Shown: positions 8,727 to 19,212, counted from the first letter of the stretch. The stretch is DNA of 64,000 bases from Candidatus Phosphoribacter hodrii (GCA_016707175.1 JADJIB010000004.1:496001-560000); one strand, 5' to 3'. Notes: generated by a model not told the origin, from the sequence alone. Numbers and translations: made by a program.

Positions 8727-8764
8727 ATAACACGCCCGAAACAATCCTGGGCGTCCCCGGAAAC
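8727..8764 (+). promoter_or_regulatory. GlnR-type binding box upstream of amtB
   Basis: The GlnR consensus is gTnAc-n6-GaAAc-n6-gTnAc-n6-GaAAc. Here ATAAC (8727), GAAAC (8738), GGGCG (8749) and GAAAC (8760) occur at exactly the required 11-bp steps; three of the four half-sites are good. It ends 22 bp before the amtB ATG. A further GAAAC-n6-CTTAC lies at 8696-8711. This predicts nitrogen-responsive control of amtB-glnK-glnD by GlnR; the regulator gene is not in the window. Confidence 0.6.
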
Positions 8765-8786
8765 CCGGGCGCTCCATCGTTACCGC

Positions 8787-10202
<1,416 letters not shown>

Positions 10203-10541
10203 ATGAAGCTCGTCACCGCCATCATCAAGCCCCACCAGCTCGACACCGTCAAGGAGGCCCTCGAGGCCTACGGCATCTCGGGCATGACGATCAGCGAGGC
10301 CTCTGGCTTCGGCCGCCAGAAGGGCCACAGCGAGGTCTACCGAGGCGCCGAGTACACCGTCGACTTCGTGCCGAAGGTGCGTCTGGAGGTTCTGTCCGAC
10401 GACGTCGACACCGCAGGTGTCATCGACGTCATCCTCAAGGCCGCCCAGACCGGACGGATCGGGGATGGCAAGATCTGGTCGGTTCCCGTGCATGATCTGG
10501 TGCGTGTCCGCACCGGCGAGCGCGGCGTCGACGCCATTTGA
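10203..10541 (+). CDS. glnK: Nitrogen regulatory protein P-II (GlnK)
   Basis: This 112-residue trimeric PII protein senses 2-oxoglutarate/ATP/ADP and blocks AmtB. The T-loop is intact with Tyr51 (SEVYRGAEY), the residue adenylylated in actinobacteria. The B-loop segment TGRIGDGKIW and the C-loop RVRTGERG are present. A strong GGAAGGAG lies 5 bp before ATG 10203, so free GlnK should be made even if ribosomes also read through from amtB. The gene order amtB-glnK-glnD is the usual actinobacterial module. Confidence 0.95.
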   Translation: MKLVTAIIKPHQLDTVKEALEAYGISGMTISEASGFGRQKGHSEVYRGAEYTVDFVPKVRLEVLSDDVDTAGVIDVILKAAQTGRIGDGKIWSVPVHDLVRVRTGERGVDAI

Positions 10542-10596
10542 CGTCACCTGCACGCCGGTGGTGTCCGAGCACTGACGACAAGGAAGTTCGGATCCC

Positions 10597-13005
10597 ATGA
10601 CCGACGTTTCGCAACGACGGCTCGACGTGGCCGGCACCCGCAGCTTCGCTGCTGCGGGTGCCGGTCCGGCGCGTCGGGCCGCGCTCGCCGAATTCGCCCG
10701 CACCTGGCTGGTGGATCGCTGGGCCGACGCCGCGCAGGGCCGCCCGACGCCGGGCCTGGCCCTAGCGGCTGTGGGAAGCATCGCCCGGGGCGACGCCGGA
10801 CCACTGAGTGATTACGACCTCGTCCTGCTCCATGAGGGCCGGGCAATGAGCCAGAAGGACATCGACCGCTTCGCCGACCGGCTCTGGTATCCCATGTGGG
10901 ACTCCGGGATCAAGATCGACCATTCGGTCCGGACCCTGGGCCAGTGCCGCCAGGTGGCCGGCGCCGACCTGTCCGCGGCGGTCGGACTGCTCGACCTCAG
11001 CCACATTGCGGGGGAGGAGAACCTCGTCGCCGCGGCCCGCTCGGCGGTCGCCCAGGACTGGCGCGCCAATGCCCGGCGGCGCCTGCCGGAGGTGCTCGAC
11101 GCGGTGACTGCACGGCATACCCGGATGGGGGACTGCGCCCACCTCATCGAGCCGGACCTCAAGGAGGCCCGCGGTGGACTGCGCGACATGACTGTCCTGC
11201 GGGCCCTGACGGCGGCATGGCTCGCCGACCGCCCGCACGGTGAGGTCGACGCGGCATACCTGCGCATCCTCGACGTGCGCGATGCCGTCCACATGGTCAC
11301 CGGCCGGGCCCGCGACCGACTCGGTCGCGAGGACCACGACGGGGTCGCTGCCCTGCTCGGTTATGACGACACCGACCTCATGCTCACTGACCTGTCGCAG
11401 GCTGCGCGCATCGTGGGCTACGCGCTCGACGGAACGCTCCGGCGCGCCTCGCAATCCCAACGGGCCCGGGTGCTGCGGGTCGGGCCGCGTCGCCCGAGCC
11501 TGGAAGCCCTCGGTTACGGCCTGTTCCTGCACGACGGCGAAGCGGTCCTCGGGCCGGGCGTCGACCCCCACGCCAACCCCACGTTGGCGCTGCGGGCGGC
11601 CGGGATCGCTGCACGTGCAGGGGTGTCACTGGCCCCGGCCACCCTGGCGAACCTCGCGGCGGGCTGCCCGCCGCTGCCGCAGCCCTGGCCGGCTGACGCG
11701 CTGGCTCTCTTCACCGACCTGCTCGCTGCCGGTCCGGGCCTGGTCGGGGTCTGGGAGGGCTTGGACCTGGCCGGCATCATCGAGCAGTGGATCCCGGAAT
11801 GGCGCGAGGTCCGCAGCCGGCCGCAGCACAACGCGGTCCACCGGCACACCGTCGACCGACACTCGATCGAGGCGGTCGTCGTGGCCGGCGGGTTGGTGCG
11901 CGATGTCCAGCGCCCCGACCTCTTGCTGCTGGCCGCGCTGCTGCACGACATCGGCAAGGTCGCCGGCGCCGCCGATCACGCGGAGGTCGGTGCCCCGGTC
12001 GCCGATCGGATCCTCGGTCGACTGGGGGTTGCGGACGCCGATCGGGCGCTCGTTGTGCGGCTCGTGCGCGAACACCTGACCCTCGTCGAGTTGGCCACCC
12101 GGCGCGACCCGCACGACCCGGCGACCGTCGCCTCCCTTTCGGCGGCCGTCGACGGCTCGTTGGAGACGCTGGCGCTGTTGCGAGCCCTCACCGAGGCCGA
12201 CGCCTGCGCGGCGGGTCCGGCAGCGTGGACGGATTGGCGGGCTCAACTCGTCGCCCGGCTCACCGCGGTCGGCGCGCGGGCCCTGCGCGAGCGGCCCGAG
12301 CGGCCCGAGCGGTCCGGTGCGGAGGCGGTCGGCGGGATCGGCGATGGCGGGCTGGGTGACGACGGGCCGGGTGCCACGGCTGCCGAGATTGCTGAGGTGG
12401 CCGCCGGGCGACCGGTCGTGCGAGTCGACCGGCTCGGCACCGCGCACCGCCTGCACATCGTCGACAACGACCGGACGGGCCTGTTCGCCGACACCACGGG
12501 GCTGCTCGCGGCCACCGGCTTCATCGTGCGTTCGGCGCTGCTGCGGACCGTCGACGGCATCGCCGTCAACGAGTGGCACGTCGACTCTCCGTCGGGGGAT
12601 GCCCCGGATGGGGGCATGCTCTCCCGCGGGTTGGGTCGCTTGGCGATGGGCGACCGATCACCGTTGGCGCCACTGGCTCGACGGCGGCGGGCCCTTGAGG
12701 TGACAGCGCATGCGTCGCTCGGCCGACCCGGGATGACGCGGGCCATGGTGCTGCCCGAGGCCTCCCGCCAGTCGACGGTCATCGAGGTGCGCGCCACCGA
12801 CCGCCGCGGGCTCCTGCACGACCTCGGGTCCGCGATCACCGACGCCGGGCTCTCCGTCCGCAGCGCCCACATCGCGACGTATGCCGGTCAGGCGCTGGAC
12901 ACCTTCTACCTCACCCGCGCCGACGGCTCACCGCTGGCGCCTGCGGAGGTGGGGCGCACCATCGCCCTGCTCATCGACACCAGCGACGGTCGGGCCGCGA
13001 GTTGA
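10597..13005 (+). CDS. glnD: PII nucleotidyltransferase / removing enzyme GlnD
   Basis: This 802-residue bifunctional enzyme modifies GlnK (adenylylation in actinobacteria) and reverses it. The nucleotidyltransferase motif GSIARGDAGPLSDYDLVLL with its two Asp residues is at about residue 60. The HD-domain LLHDIGKVAG is at about 445 and two ACT glutamine-sensing domains fill the C-terminal 200 residues (for example RLHIVDNDRTGLFADTTGLL and ATDRRGLLHDLGSAI). The ATG at 10597 has AAGGAAG upstream. It lies 55 bp after glnK, so co-expression is likely. The region between HD and ACT domains is Arg/Pro/Gly rich and variable. Confidence 0.95.
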   Translation: MTDVSQRRLDVAGTRSFAAAGAGPARRAALAEFARTWLVDRWADAAQGRPTPGLALAAVGSIARGDAGPLSDYDLVLLHEGRAMSQKDIDRFADRLWYPMWDSGIKIDHSVRTLGQCRQVAGADLSAAVGLLDLSHIAGEENLVAAARSAVAQDWRANARRRLPEVLDAVTARHTRMGDCAHLIEPDLKEARGGLRDMTVLRALTAAWLADRPHGEVDAAYLRILDVRDAVHMVTGRARDRLGREDHDGVAALLGYDDTDLMLTDLSQAARIVGYALDGTLRRASQSQRARVLRVGPRRPSLEALGYGLFLHDGEAVLGPGVDPHANPTLALRAAGIAARAGVSLAPATLANLAAGCPPLPQPWPADALALFTDLLAAGPGLVGVWEGLDLAGIIEQWIPEWREVRSRPQHNAVHRHTVDRHSIEAVVVAGGLVRDVQRPDLLLLAALLHDIGKVAGAADHAEVGAPVADRILGRLGVADADRALVVRLVREHLTLVELATRRDPHDPATVASLSAAVDGSLETLALLRALTEADACAAGPAAWTDWRAQLVARLTAVGARALRERPERPERSGAEAVGGIGDGGLGDDGPGATAAEIAEVAAGRPVVRVDRLGTAHRLHIVDNDRTGLFADTTGLLAATGFIVRSALLRTVDGIAVNEWHVDSPSGDAPDGGMLSRGLGRLAMGDRSPLAPLARRRRALEVTAHASLGRPGMTRAMVLPEASRQSTVIEVRATDRRGLLHDLGSAITDAGLSVRSAHIATYAGQALDTFYLTRADGSPLAPAEVGRTIALLIDTSDGRAAS

Positions 13006-13043
13006 CGGGCGCCTGAGCCGAACGTTCTCGCGAAGGGGCGCGG

Positions 13044-13071
13044 GCGGCATACCGGCAGGCTCGTATGCCGC
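13044..13071. terminator. Hairpin of inverted octamers between glnD and ffh
   Basis: GCGGCATAC (13044) and GTATGCCGC (13063) form a 9-bp stem with a 10-nt loop, 39 bp after the glnD stop and 20 bp before the ffh start. It is a probable terminator or leader hairpin built from the dispersed octamer. Confidence 0.55.
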
Positions 13072-13091
13072 GCGAAAGGTAAGGTTCTGGG

Positions 13092-14714
13092 GTGTTCAAC
13101 AACCTGTCCGACCGGCTGACCGCGACCTTCCGCAACCTGCGCGGCAAGGGGCGCCTCACCGAGCACGACATCAACGCGACCCTGCGCGACATCCGGATGG
13201 CGCTGCTCGACGCCGATGTCGCCCTGCCCGTCGTCAAGGCGTTCGTCGCGGCGATCCGCGAGCGAGCGCTGGGCGCCGAGGTGAGTCAGGCCCTCAACCC
13301 GGGCCAGCAGGTCGTCAAGATCGTCAACGAGGAGCTCGTCACCATCCTCGGCGGGCAGACCCGCCCGCTCAATCTGGCCAAGAACCCGCCCACGGTCATC
13401 ATGCTGGCCGGTCTCCAAGGGTCTGGAAAGACCACCCTCGCAGGCAAACTGGGCTACTGGCTCAAGGAGCAGGGGCACACGCCGATGCTCGTGGCCGCCG
13501 ACCTGCAGCGGCCCAATGCCGTCACCCAGCTCGAAGTGGTCGGGCAGCGCGCCGGAGTGCCGGTCTATGCCCCTGAGCGCGGCAACGTCGCCGGGCACGA
13601 CGCGGTCGGCGGCGCCGGTGAGGGCACCCGGTCCTACGGCGACCCGGTCAAGGTCGCCGACGACGGCATCCAGTACGCCATCGCCCGGCAGCACGACGTC
13701 GTCATTGTCGACACCGCTGGCCGGCTCGCGGTCGACGCCGACCTCATGGCGCAGGCCAAGGACATCCGGGCGGCGATCAGTCCCGACGAGGTCCTCTTCG
13801 TCATCGACGCGATGATCGGTCAGGCGGCGGTCGAAACCGCGCAGGCCTTCCAAGAGGGCGTCGGCTTCACCGGCGTCGTGCTGTCCAAGCTCGACGGCGA
13901 CGCTCGCGGTGGTGCCGCGCTCTCGATCGCGCACGTCACTGGCCGCCCGATCCTGTTCTCCTCGATCGGCGAGGGCGTCAAGGATTTCGAGGTCTTCCAC
14001 CCCGACCGGATGGCGTCGCGGATCCTCGACTTGGGTGACGTCCTCACCCTCATCGAGCAGGCCGAGCGGGCGTTCGACAAGCAGCACGCCGACGAGATGG
14101 CCCGCAAGTTCCTCGCCGAAGAGGACTTCACCTTCGACGACTTCCTCGAGCAGATGGCCGCGATCAAGCGGATGGGCAACTTCAAGTCGATGCTCGGGAT
14201 GCTGCCGGGCATGCAGCAGATGCGGGCGCAGTTGGACGCGTTCGACGAGAAGGAGTTCGACCGGGTCGAGGCCATGGTGCGCTCGATGACGCCGTTCGAG
14301 CGAAGCCACCCCAAGACCATCAACGGCTCCCGGCGTCAGCGCATCGCCCGCGGGTCGGGCATGCAGGTGTCCGATGTCAACCAGTTGCTGGAGCGCTTCA
14401 CCCAGGCTCAGAAGATGATGAAGTCTTTGGCTCGGGGCGGCGGTCCGGGTCTGCCGGGGATGCCCGGGATGCCTGGCATGCGCAAGGGCAAGGCCGCGCC
14501 CCCGCCGCGCAAGAAGGCCAAGAGCGGCAACCCGGCCAAGCGCGCGGCTGAGGAGCGCGCGCTGGCTGATCGCGCGACGACGGGTCGTCAGGAGGCGGCT
14601 GGACGAGCGTTCGGTATGCCGCCCGGCGCAGGCGGCGCTTCGGGTGCCCCGGGCGCTGCGGATCTCGACCCCAGCAAGCTCCCTCCGGGCTTCGAGAAGT
14701 TCCTCGGCCGCTGA
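13092..14714 (+). CDS. ffh: Signal recognition particle protein Ffh
   Basis: This 540-residue GTPase is the protein half of SRP and binds nascent signal peptides. NG domain: G1 GLQGSGKTT, G2 region AADLQRPNAVTQL, G3 DTAGRL and G4 SKLDGDARGG. The M domain (from about 330) carries the RNA-binding GSRRQRIARGSG followed by a Met/Gly-rich tail (LPGMPGMPGM). A Lys-rich and Ala/Gly-rich extension of about 70 residues follows, as in actinobacteria. The start is GTG at 13092; no clear Shine-Dalgarno is seen beyond AAGG. The SRP RNA gene was not found in the window. Confidence 0.97.
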   Translation: MFNNLSDRLTATFRNLRGKGRLTEHDINATLRDIRMALLDADVALPVVKAFVAAIRERALGAEVSQALNPGQQVVKIVNEELVTILGGQTRPLNLAKNPPTVIMLAGLQGSGKTTLAGKLGYWLKEQGHTPMLVAADLQRPNAVTQLEVVGQRAGVPVYAPERGNVAGHDAVGGAGEGTRSYGDPVKVADDGIQYAIARQHDVVIVDTAGRLAVDADLMAQAKDIRAAISPDEVLFVIDAMIGQAAVETAQAFQEGVGFTGVVLSKLDGDARGGAALSIAHVTGRPILFSSIGEGVKDFEVFHPDRMASRILDLGDVLTLIEQAERAFDKQHADEMARKFLAEEDFTFDDFLEQMAAIKRMGNFKSMLGMLPGMQQMRAQLDAFDEKEFDRVEAMVRSMTPFERSHPKTINGSRRQRIARGSGMQVSDVNQLLERFTQAQKMMKSLARGGGPGLPGMPGMPGMRKGKAAPPPRKKAKSGNPAKRAAEERALADRATTGRQEAAGRAFGMPPGAGGASGAPGAADLDPSKLPPGFEKFLGR

Positions 14715-14781
14715 GCCGGCTAAGTGCCTGCCGGCTGGGCCGCTGAGGTGCTGATCCGTTGAGGCCGTGAGCCGTTGAGGT

Positions 14782-14795
14782 CTTGAGGCCTCAAG
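14782..14795. repeat. Perfect 14-bp palindrome after ffh
   Basis: CTTGAGGCCTCAAG lies 68 bp past the ffh stop in a stretch (14715-14816) without genes that also repeats the phrase GCCGTTGAG (14771, 14803). It may act as a terminator for ffh. I see no promoter signal here. Confidence 0.4.
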
Positions 14796-14816
14796 GCCTT
14801 GAGCCGTTGAGGGCGT

Positions 14817-14870
14817 GACGGAGTGCGTTTGCTGTGGTGATCACCCCCTCAATCGCACACCGTCGGGCAC
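14817..14870. repeat. Left ~54-bp palindromic direct repeat flanking the AbiEi-like gene
   Basis: Outer arms GACGGAGTGCG and CGCACACCGTC (one mismatch) enclose the central palindrome GGTGATCACC; GGGCAC follows. The same arrangement recurs at 15981-16034 in direct orientation. In one frame both copies encode VRL followed by two residues and TGA, as if the left copy were the relic of another gene end or the site at which the cassette inserted. Confidence 0.8.
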
Positions 14871-14951
14871 TCGGCAGGCCGGGCTCTATCGGACTGGCGA
14901 AGGGAGCGGCGAGGACCGTGACGCTGGCTGAGGTGGACGGGGATCCGCGCG

Positions 14952-14990
14952 TTATCCACAACCCTGGCAATGCTGGTCACGCCATCCACA
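14952..14990 (+). promoter_or_regulatory. Paired TCCACA boxes, 30 bp apart (site A)
   Basis: TTATCCACA (14952-14960) and CCATCCACA (14982-14990) are exactly 30 bp apart, and the second ends 52 bp before the ATG at 15042. The same geometry occurs before yraN and before the M23 gene. GGGTGGGC about 13 bp after the second box is shared with site B. It looks like a regulator-binding promoter element. TTATCCACA is also a consensus DnaA box, so DnaA is one candidate binder. Confidence 0.6.
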
Positions 14991-15041
14991 GGTTCAACGG
15001 CCCGGGTGGGCAAGGGCAGGGCTGGACGTCACGCTGGCGGC

Positions 15042-16004
15042 ATGACGCTGGAGCAGGAAGTCGCAACCGGGCAGTGGGGCATCGTCTCGCGCGCCCAATT
15101 GTCGGCTGCCGGGATGAGTCCCGAAGCGATCCGGTGGCGAGCTGCCCGGCAATGGCGATCACTTCTCCCCGGGGTTTACGCGATCGAGCCGGGCCGTCTT
15201 GGCGTGCACCAGGCGGCCATGGCTGCGCAGCTCTATGTCGGCCCATCTGGGCTGCTCGGAGGCTCCTCGGCTGCTCGACTACATGGGGTTGAGAGCGTGC
15301 GTCTCACCGGGCTCATCGACGTCGTTGTCCCGATGAACGGGCGCACCCGCACGATCGGCCACGTCAGGATCCCCCGCACCAGGTTCAGCGAGCCGGTGCC
15401 GCACCACCACGGAAGCCTGCGCCTCATGTCGCCGGCTAGGGCTGTGGCCGAAGCGCTGCGTCGGATGCCGACCGATGAGGTCGCCGCCGAGGTCGCCATC
15501 GAGGCCGTGCAACGACGGATCGCTGCGCTCGACGACCTTCGCCATTGGACGTCGCTCCTCGGGCGCGCAGGATCTGCCCGGGCTGAACGGGCCCTGTCGG
15601 TTGTCGCGTCTGGCGCTTGGTCGGTCCCCGAGCACCGACTCGCCCATGCGGTCACTGGGGTCAAAGGGCTGCCGGGCCTATGGCTGAACCCCACCCTGAG
15701 GGACGAACACGGCGCGCCGCTCATCAGCCCTGATCTGTGGTTCGACGAGGTTGCCTTGGCGGTGATGGTTCACTCGCGCCGCTATCACTCGACCGGCGAC
15801 CAATGGGACGCCACAGTCACCTCGGATGCCGAGCTGAGTGCCGCTGGTGTGGTCGTCGTGGGCGTCACTCCACACCAGATCAGCAGAGCGATGCCGGAGG
15901 TGCTGGCCCGGATCGCCCGTGCGTATGCCGCCGCGTCTCGCCGACCCCGGCCGGGCGTCAAGGCGGTCCCGCGTGGGCGCGACGGAGTGCGTCTGGTGGG
16001 GTGA
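15042..16004 (+). CDS. AbiEi-like antitoxin-domain protein with degenerate VSR/DUF559-like C-terminus
   Basis: This 320-residue protein matches the large actinobacterial group annotated as type IV toxin-antitoxin AbiEi-family proteins. Residues 1-45 form a winged helix (WGIVSRAQLSAAGMSPEAIRWR). The middle (about 60-190) is the conserved AbiEi-like body. The C-terminus (ISPDLWFDEVALAVMVHSRRYH) resembles the DUF559/VSR nuclease fold, but the usual acidic positions are Met and His, so nuclease activity is unlikely. No AbiEii-type toxin gene is adjacent. The last five codons and stop lie inside the right flanking palindrome, and paired TCCACA boxes lie 52 bp upstream. Its function is unknown; a DNA-binding regulator is plausible. 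Confidence 0.75.
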   Translation: MTLEQEVATGQWGIVSRAQLSAAGMSPEAIRWRAARQWRSLLPGVYAIEPGRLGVHQAAMAAQLYVGPSGLLGGSSAARLHGVESVRLTGLIDVVVPMNGRTRTIGHVRIPRTRFSEPVPHHHGSLRLMSPARAVAEALRRMPTDEVAAEVAIEAVQRRIAALDDLRHWTSLLGRAGSARAERALSVVASGAWSVPEHRLAHAVTGVKGLPGLWLNPTLRDEHGAPLISPDLWFDEVALAVMVHSRRYHSTGDQWDATVTSDAELSAAGVVVVGVTPHQISRAMPEVLARIARAYAAASRRPRPGVKAVPRGRDGVRLVG

Positions 16005-16034
16005 TCACCCCGTCGATCGCACTCCGTCGGGCAC
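15981..16034. repeat. Right ~54-bp palindromic direct repeat overlapping the AbiEi-like stop
   Basis: Outer arms GACGGAGTGCG and CGCACTCCGTC pair perfectly (11 bp) around the perfect 14-bp palindrome GGGGTGATCACCCC at 15998; GGGCAC follows. It is the direct-repeat partner of 14817-14870 (offset 1164 bp). The gene's TGA at 16002-16004 falls in the central palindrome, so the repeat is both coding and a probable terminator. Confidence 0.85.
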
Positions 16035-16071
16035 ACAAACCACGCCCCCCGGGCGAGTTAGGCTCGTCGGC

Positions 16072-16911
16072 ATGACGGCGGCAACCAGCAGGCGGCTGCA
16101 CACCCTCGCGGCGGGCACATCCGGCCCGCGAATCGCCTTCCTGCACGGGCTCTTCGGCCAAGGTCGCAACTGGAGCCAGATCGCCAAGGCGCTCTCGGGC
16201 CCAGACGGTGACCAGGCACAGTGCCTGCTCGTTGACCTGCCTGATCACGGCCACTCACCGTGGAGTGACCACTTCTCCCTCCAGGCGTATGCCGCGTCAG
16301 TCGCGGCCACGCTGCGTGCGACCGCCCCGGGCGAACGCTGGACCCTCGTCGGTCACTCCCTCGGCGGCAAGGTAGCCATGATCGTCGCCCTGTCGCAGCC
16401 CGACCTGATCGAGCGGCTTGCGGTCATCGACATCGCGCCCAGGCACTACCGCTCCCACCAGTGGTTCGTCGACTACGTCAACGTCATGCGAGCCCTGCCG
16501 CTTGACACGCTGCCCGACCGGGCATCGGCCAATGCTGCGCTGGCGCAACACATCCCAGACCCGGCGGTCCGCGCCTTCCTCCTGCAGAACCTGCGCCGCC
16601 ACGGCACCGCATGGAGCTGGCAGATCAATTTCGACGTCCTCGCCCGACCGGGCACCGGGCCAGCGGGGGTGGCGGGCTGGCCGACCGCTGACGCGACGGC
16701 ATACCCGCCCTTCCGGGGGCCGGTCGCCTGGGTGGCGGGTGCGGAGTCGACCTACATCACCGACCGCGACGCCGAGCCCATGCGGGCACTGTTTCCTCGG
16801 GTGACGCAGGTGACGGTCAAGGACGCCGGGCACTGGGTGCACTCCGACCAACCCGAGGTCGTCACGCAGATCTTGCGCCGCTTCGCCCTGTCGACGGCTC
16901 GCAGGCACTGA
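16072..16911 (+). CDS. Alpha/beta-fold hydrolase (esterase YbfF-like)
   Basis: This 279-residue cytoplasmic hydrolase has the oxyanion segment FLHGLFGQGRNW, the DLPDHGHS motif, the nucleophile elbow GHSLGGKVAM (Ser about residue 96), a candidate Asp in the AGAESTYI region and the catalytic His in KDAGHWVHSDQP. These match the YbfF/acyl-esterase branch. The substrate is not predictable. The start ATG at 16072 lies 38 bp after the right palindromic repeat; no strong Shine-Dalgarno is seen. An amidohydrolase gene follows after 20 bp. Confidence 0.85.
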   Translation: MTAATSRRLHTLAAGTSGPRIAFLHGLFGQGRNWSQIAKALSGPDGDQAQCLLVDLPDHGHSPWSDHFSLQAYAASVAATLRATAPGERWTLVGHSLGGKVAMIVALSQPDLIERLAVIDIAPRHYRSHQWFVDYVNVMRALPLDTLPDRASANAALAQHIPDPAVRAFLLQNLRRHGTAWSWQINFDVLARPGTGPAGVAGWPTADATAYPPFRGPVAWVAGAESTYITDRDAEPMRALFPRVTQVTVKDAGHWVHSDQPEVVTQILRRFALSTARRH

Positions 16912-16931
16912 CCGCTGGATACAGTCGCCCC

Positions 16932-18020
16932 ATGGCGACGGTGCTGCACATCGTGGGGGAGATCCTGGTCGGACCCGCGGACACGAGGCCGGAGTGCTGG
17001 GTGCTCGACGGGCGGGTGACGTATGCCGCTCCGACCGGTCCCGGTCACGACGTCCAGACCGTGCGGGGCTGGGCGTTACCCGGCCTCGTCGACGCTCACT
17101 GTCACGTCGGCCTGGACCACCACGGCCCGGTCGAGCCCGACGTTGCCGAGCAGCAGGCCACGGCCGACCGGGATGCTGGCACCCTGCTCATCCGTGACTC
17201 GGGCAGCCCGGCCGACACCCGGTGGATCGACGACCGGGACGACCTGCCACGAATCGTCCGGGCCGGCAAACACATCGCCCGGACCCGGCGCTACATCCGC
17301 AACTACGCCCACGAGATCGAGCCCGACGAACTCGTCGCGCACGTCCGGATGGAGGCGCGCCGGGGCGATGGCTGGGTCAAGCTCGTGGGTGACTGGATCG
17401 ATCGGGAGACCGGCGACTTGGCGCCCTGCTGGCCGCGCGAGGCGGTCATCGCCGCGGTCGCAGCCGCCCACGAGGAGGGCGCCCGCACCACCGCTCACTG
17501 CTTCGCCGAGGAGTCCCTGCACGACTTCGCCGCGGCGGGCACGGACTGCATCGAGCACGCCAGCGGCCTGGACGAGGAGTCCACCAAAGCCTTTGCGGCA
17601 CAAGGGATCGCCATCGTTCCGACGCTGATCAACATCGCGAACTTCCCCGAGTTGGCGGCACCGGCAGCAGAGAAGTTCCCGCGTTATCACGCCCACATGC
17701 TCGACCTGCACGCCCGACGGTTCGAGACGATCGCGCGGGCGCACGAGGCCGGCATACCCATCTATGTCGGAACCGACGCGGGCGGGGTGTTGCCGCACGG
17801 CCTCGCCGCTGCGGAGGCCCTGGAGTTGGCCAAGGCGGGGTTGTCGACGCTCGACGTCCTCGGCGCCGGATCGTGGAAAGCCCGCGAGTGGCTCGGCCAC
17901 GAAGGGATCGAGGAGGGGGCCTCGGCCGACTTCGTTGTCTATCCCGCGGACCCGCGCGCCGACCTCGCCGTCCTCGGAGCCCCCGACGCAATCATCCTGC
18001 GCGGCAACCGAGTTCGATGA
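16932..18020 (+). CDS. Metal-dependent amidohydrolase (imidazolonepropionase-like)
   Basis: This 362-residue amidohydrolase-superfamily enzyme has the first metal motif LVDAHCHVGLDHH, further ligands in TTAHCFAEESLHDF and CIEHASGLD, and the final Asp in VGTDAGGVLPHG. The N- and C-terminal strands form the small composite domain typical of the family. Close relatives act on cyclic amides or peptides; the substrate is not determined. The stop overlaps the next start (ATGA at 18017), so a functional link with the GNAT-kinase gene is possible. Confidence 0.85.
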   Translation: MATVLHIVGEILVGPADTRPECWVLDGRVTYAAPTGPGHDVQTVRGWALPGLVDAHCHVGLDHHGPVEPDVAEQQATADRDAGTLLIRDSGSPADTRWIDDRDDLPRIVRAGKHIARTRRYIRNYAHEIEPDELVAHVRMEARRGDGWVKLVGDWIDRETGDLAPCWPREAVIAAVAAAHEEGARTTAHCFAEESLHDFAAAGTDCIEHASGLDEESTKAFAAQGIAIVPTLINIANFPELAAPAAEKFPRYHAHMLDLHARRFETIARAHEAGIPIYVGTDAGGVLPHGLAAAEALELAKAGLSTLDVLGAGSWKAREWLGHEGIEEGASADFVVYPADPRADLAVLGAPDAIILRGNRVR

Positions 18021-19212
18021 TCCACGCGTGGGAGCGGCGGACTGACAAGGTGCGCGTCGCACCTCTGACGGCCGACGGCCTCCCTGGGCTTCGCCGCGCC
18101 ATGGCTCTCTCGCAGGGTCGCGTGGGGGTCTGGGGACCAACGGGATTGGACTCCGTCGATGACCTCCTCGCAGTCCAGGGCCGCAGCAAACGCACCTTCA
18201 TCGTCCACGCCCTTGCCCCGGACTCCAGCGCAGGCCACGGCATCGCTGCTCTCATCAACGTCAACGACATCGTCATGGGACGGTTCGCCTCGGCAACGCT
18301 CGGTTACGACGCCTACGACCCGTATGCCGGCCGCGGCCTCACTCGGGACGGCCTGGCGCTCGTGCTCGACGTGTGTTTCGGGCCGCCGCCGGACGGCCTC
18401 GGACTGCATCGCGTCGAGGCGTCCGTGCAACCCGCCAACGTCCGCTCCGCCGGGCTGCTGCGGTCTCTTGGCTTCCTGCGCGAAGGCTTCTCACGCCGAC
18501 TGCTGCGACTGCCGTCGCTAGGCGACGACGAGGTCGACTGGCGGGACCACGACCGCTACGCACTGCTCTCCGAGGACTGGCCGGGCGCCGCCGCGAGCGC
18601 CCGCGTCGCCTACCGGGCTGCCCCGCATCGACCCGTCGTGTGCGTGGTCAACGGGCTACCGGGCTCAGGGAAGAGCACCCTGGCACCCCGTCTCGCTGTC
18701 GAGCTCGGAGTTCCCCTCTTGGGCAAGGACCTCATCAAGGAGGCCGTGGCCGACGCTCTCGACGAGAGCGACCAAGGTCGGTTGAGTAAGGAGCTCGGCT
18801 CCGGAGCGAGCCGGGCGCTCTGGGCATTGCTCGCAGCCTCGCCCGCGGGAGGGGTCGTCGAGACCTGGTTGCCGCCGACGCGCGACACGGCATACCTCGT
18901 GGACGGCCTGCGCGCTGCGGGACTCGACCCGACGGCGGTCCCCGAGGTGTTCTGCGACGTCCCACCGGAGGTGGCTCGTGAGCGCGATCTCCTGCGCGCC
19001 GCGAAGGGAGAGCGGCACCCGTGCACCGTGGTCCGGTCGGTGAAGGGGAGTGGCGCGAGTCGGTCGCGCCCGCGGCATACCCGGTGGGAGTTGGGCCGGT
19101 GTTGCGGGTCGACACCTCCCAGTCGGTGACCGACGCGCAGGTATGCCGCCTCGCCCTCGCCATCCGAGCCGCCGGCACCCCAACTGGGTCGAGGTATTCC
19201 GCCGTTATCTGA
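18017..19212 (+). CDS. GNAT acetyltransferase fused to P-loop kinase, frameshifted near 19018
   Basis: Residues 1-195 form a GNAT N-acetyltransferase of the RimJ/RimL type (YDAYDPYAGRGL, HRVEASVQPANVRSAGLLRSL). From about 200 a P-loop kinase-like domain begins with Walker A GLPGSGKST and ends with RDLLRAAKGERHP. After the C-run at 19018-19020 the frame turns into an Arg/Ser-rich non-homologous tail ending at 19129. Adding one C restores a family-like end (VHRGPVGEGEW then LGVGP-like VGPVLRVDTS) in the frame reaching 19212. That stop falls within the palindromic element at 19186. It is probably a single-base deletion, biological or technical. Confidence 0.75.
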
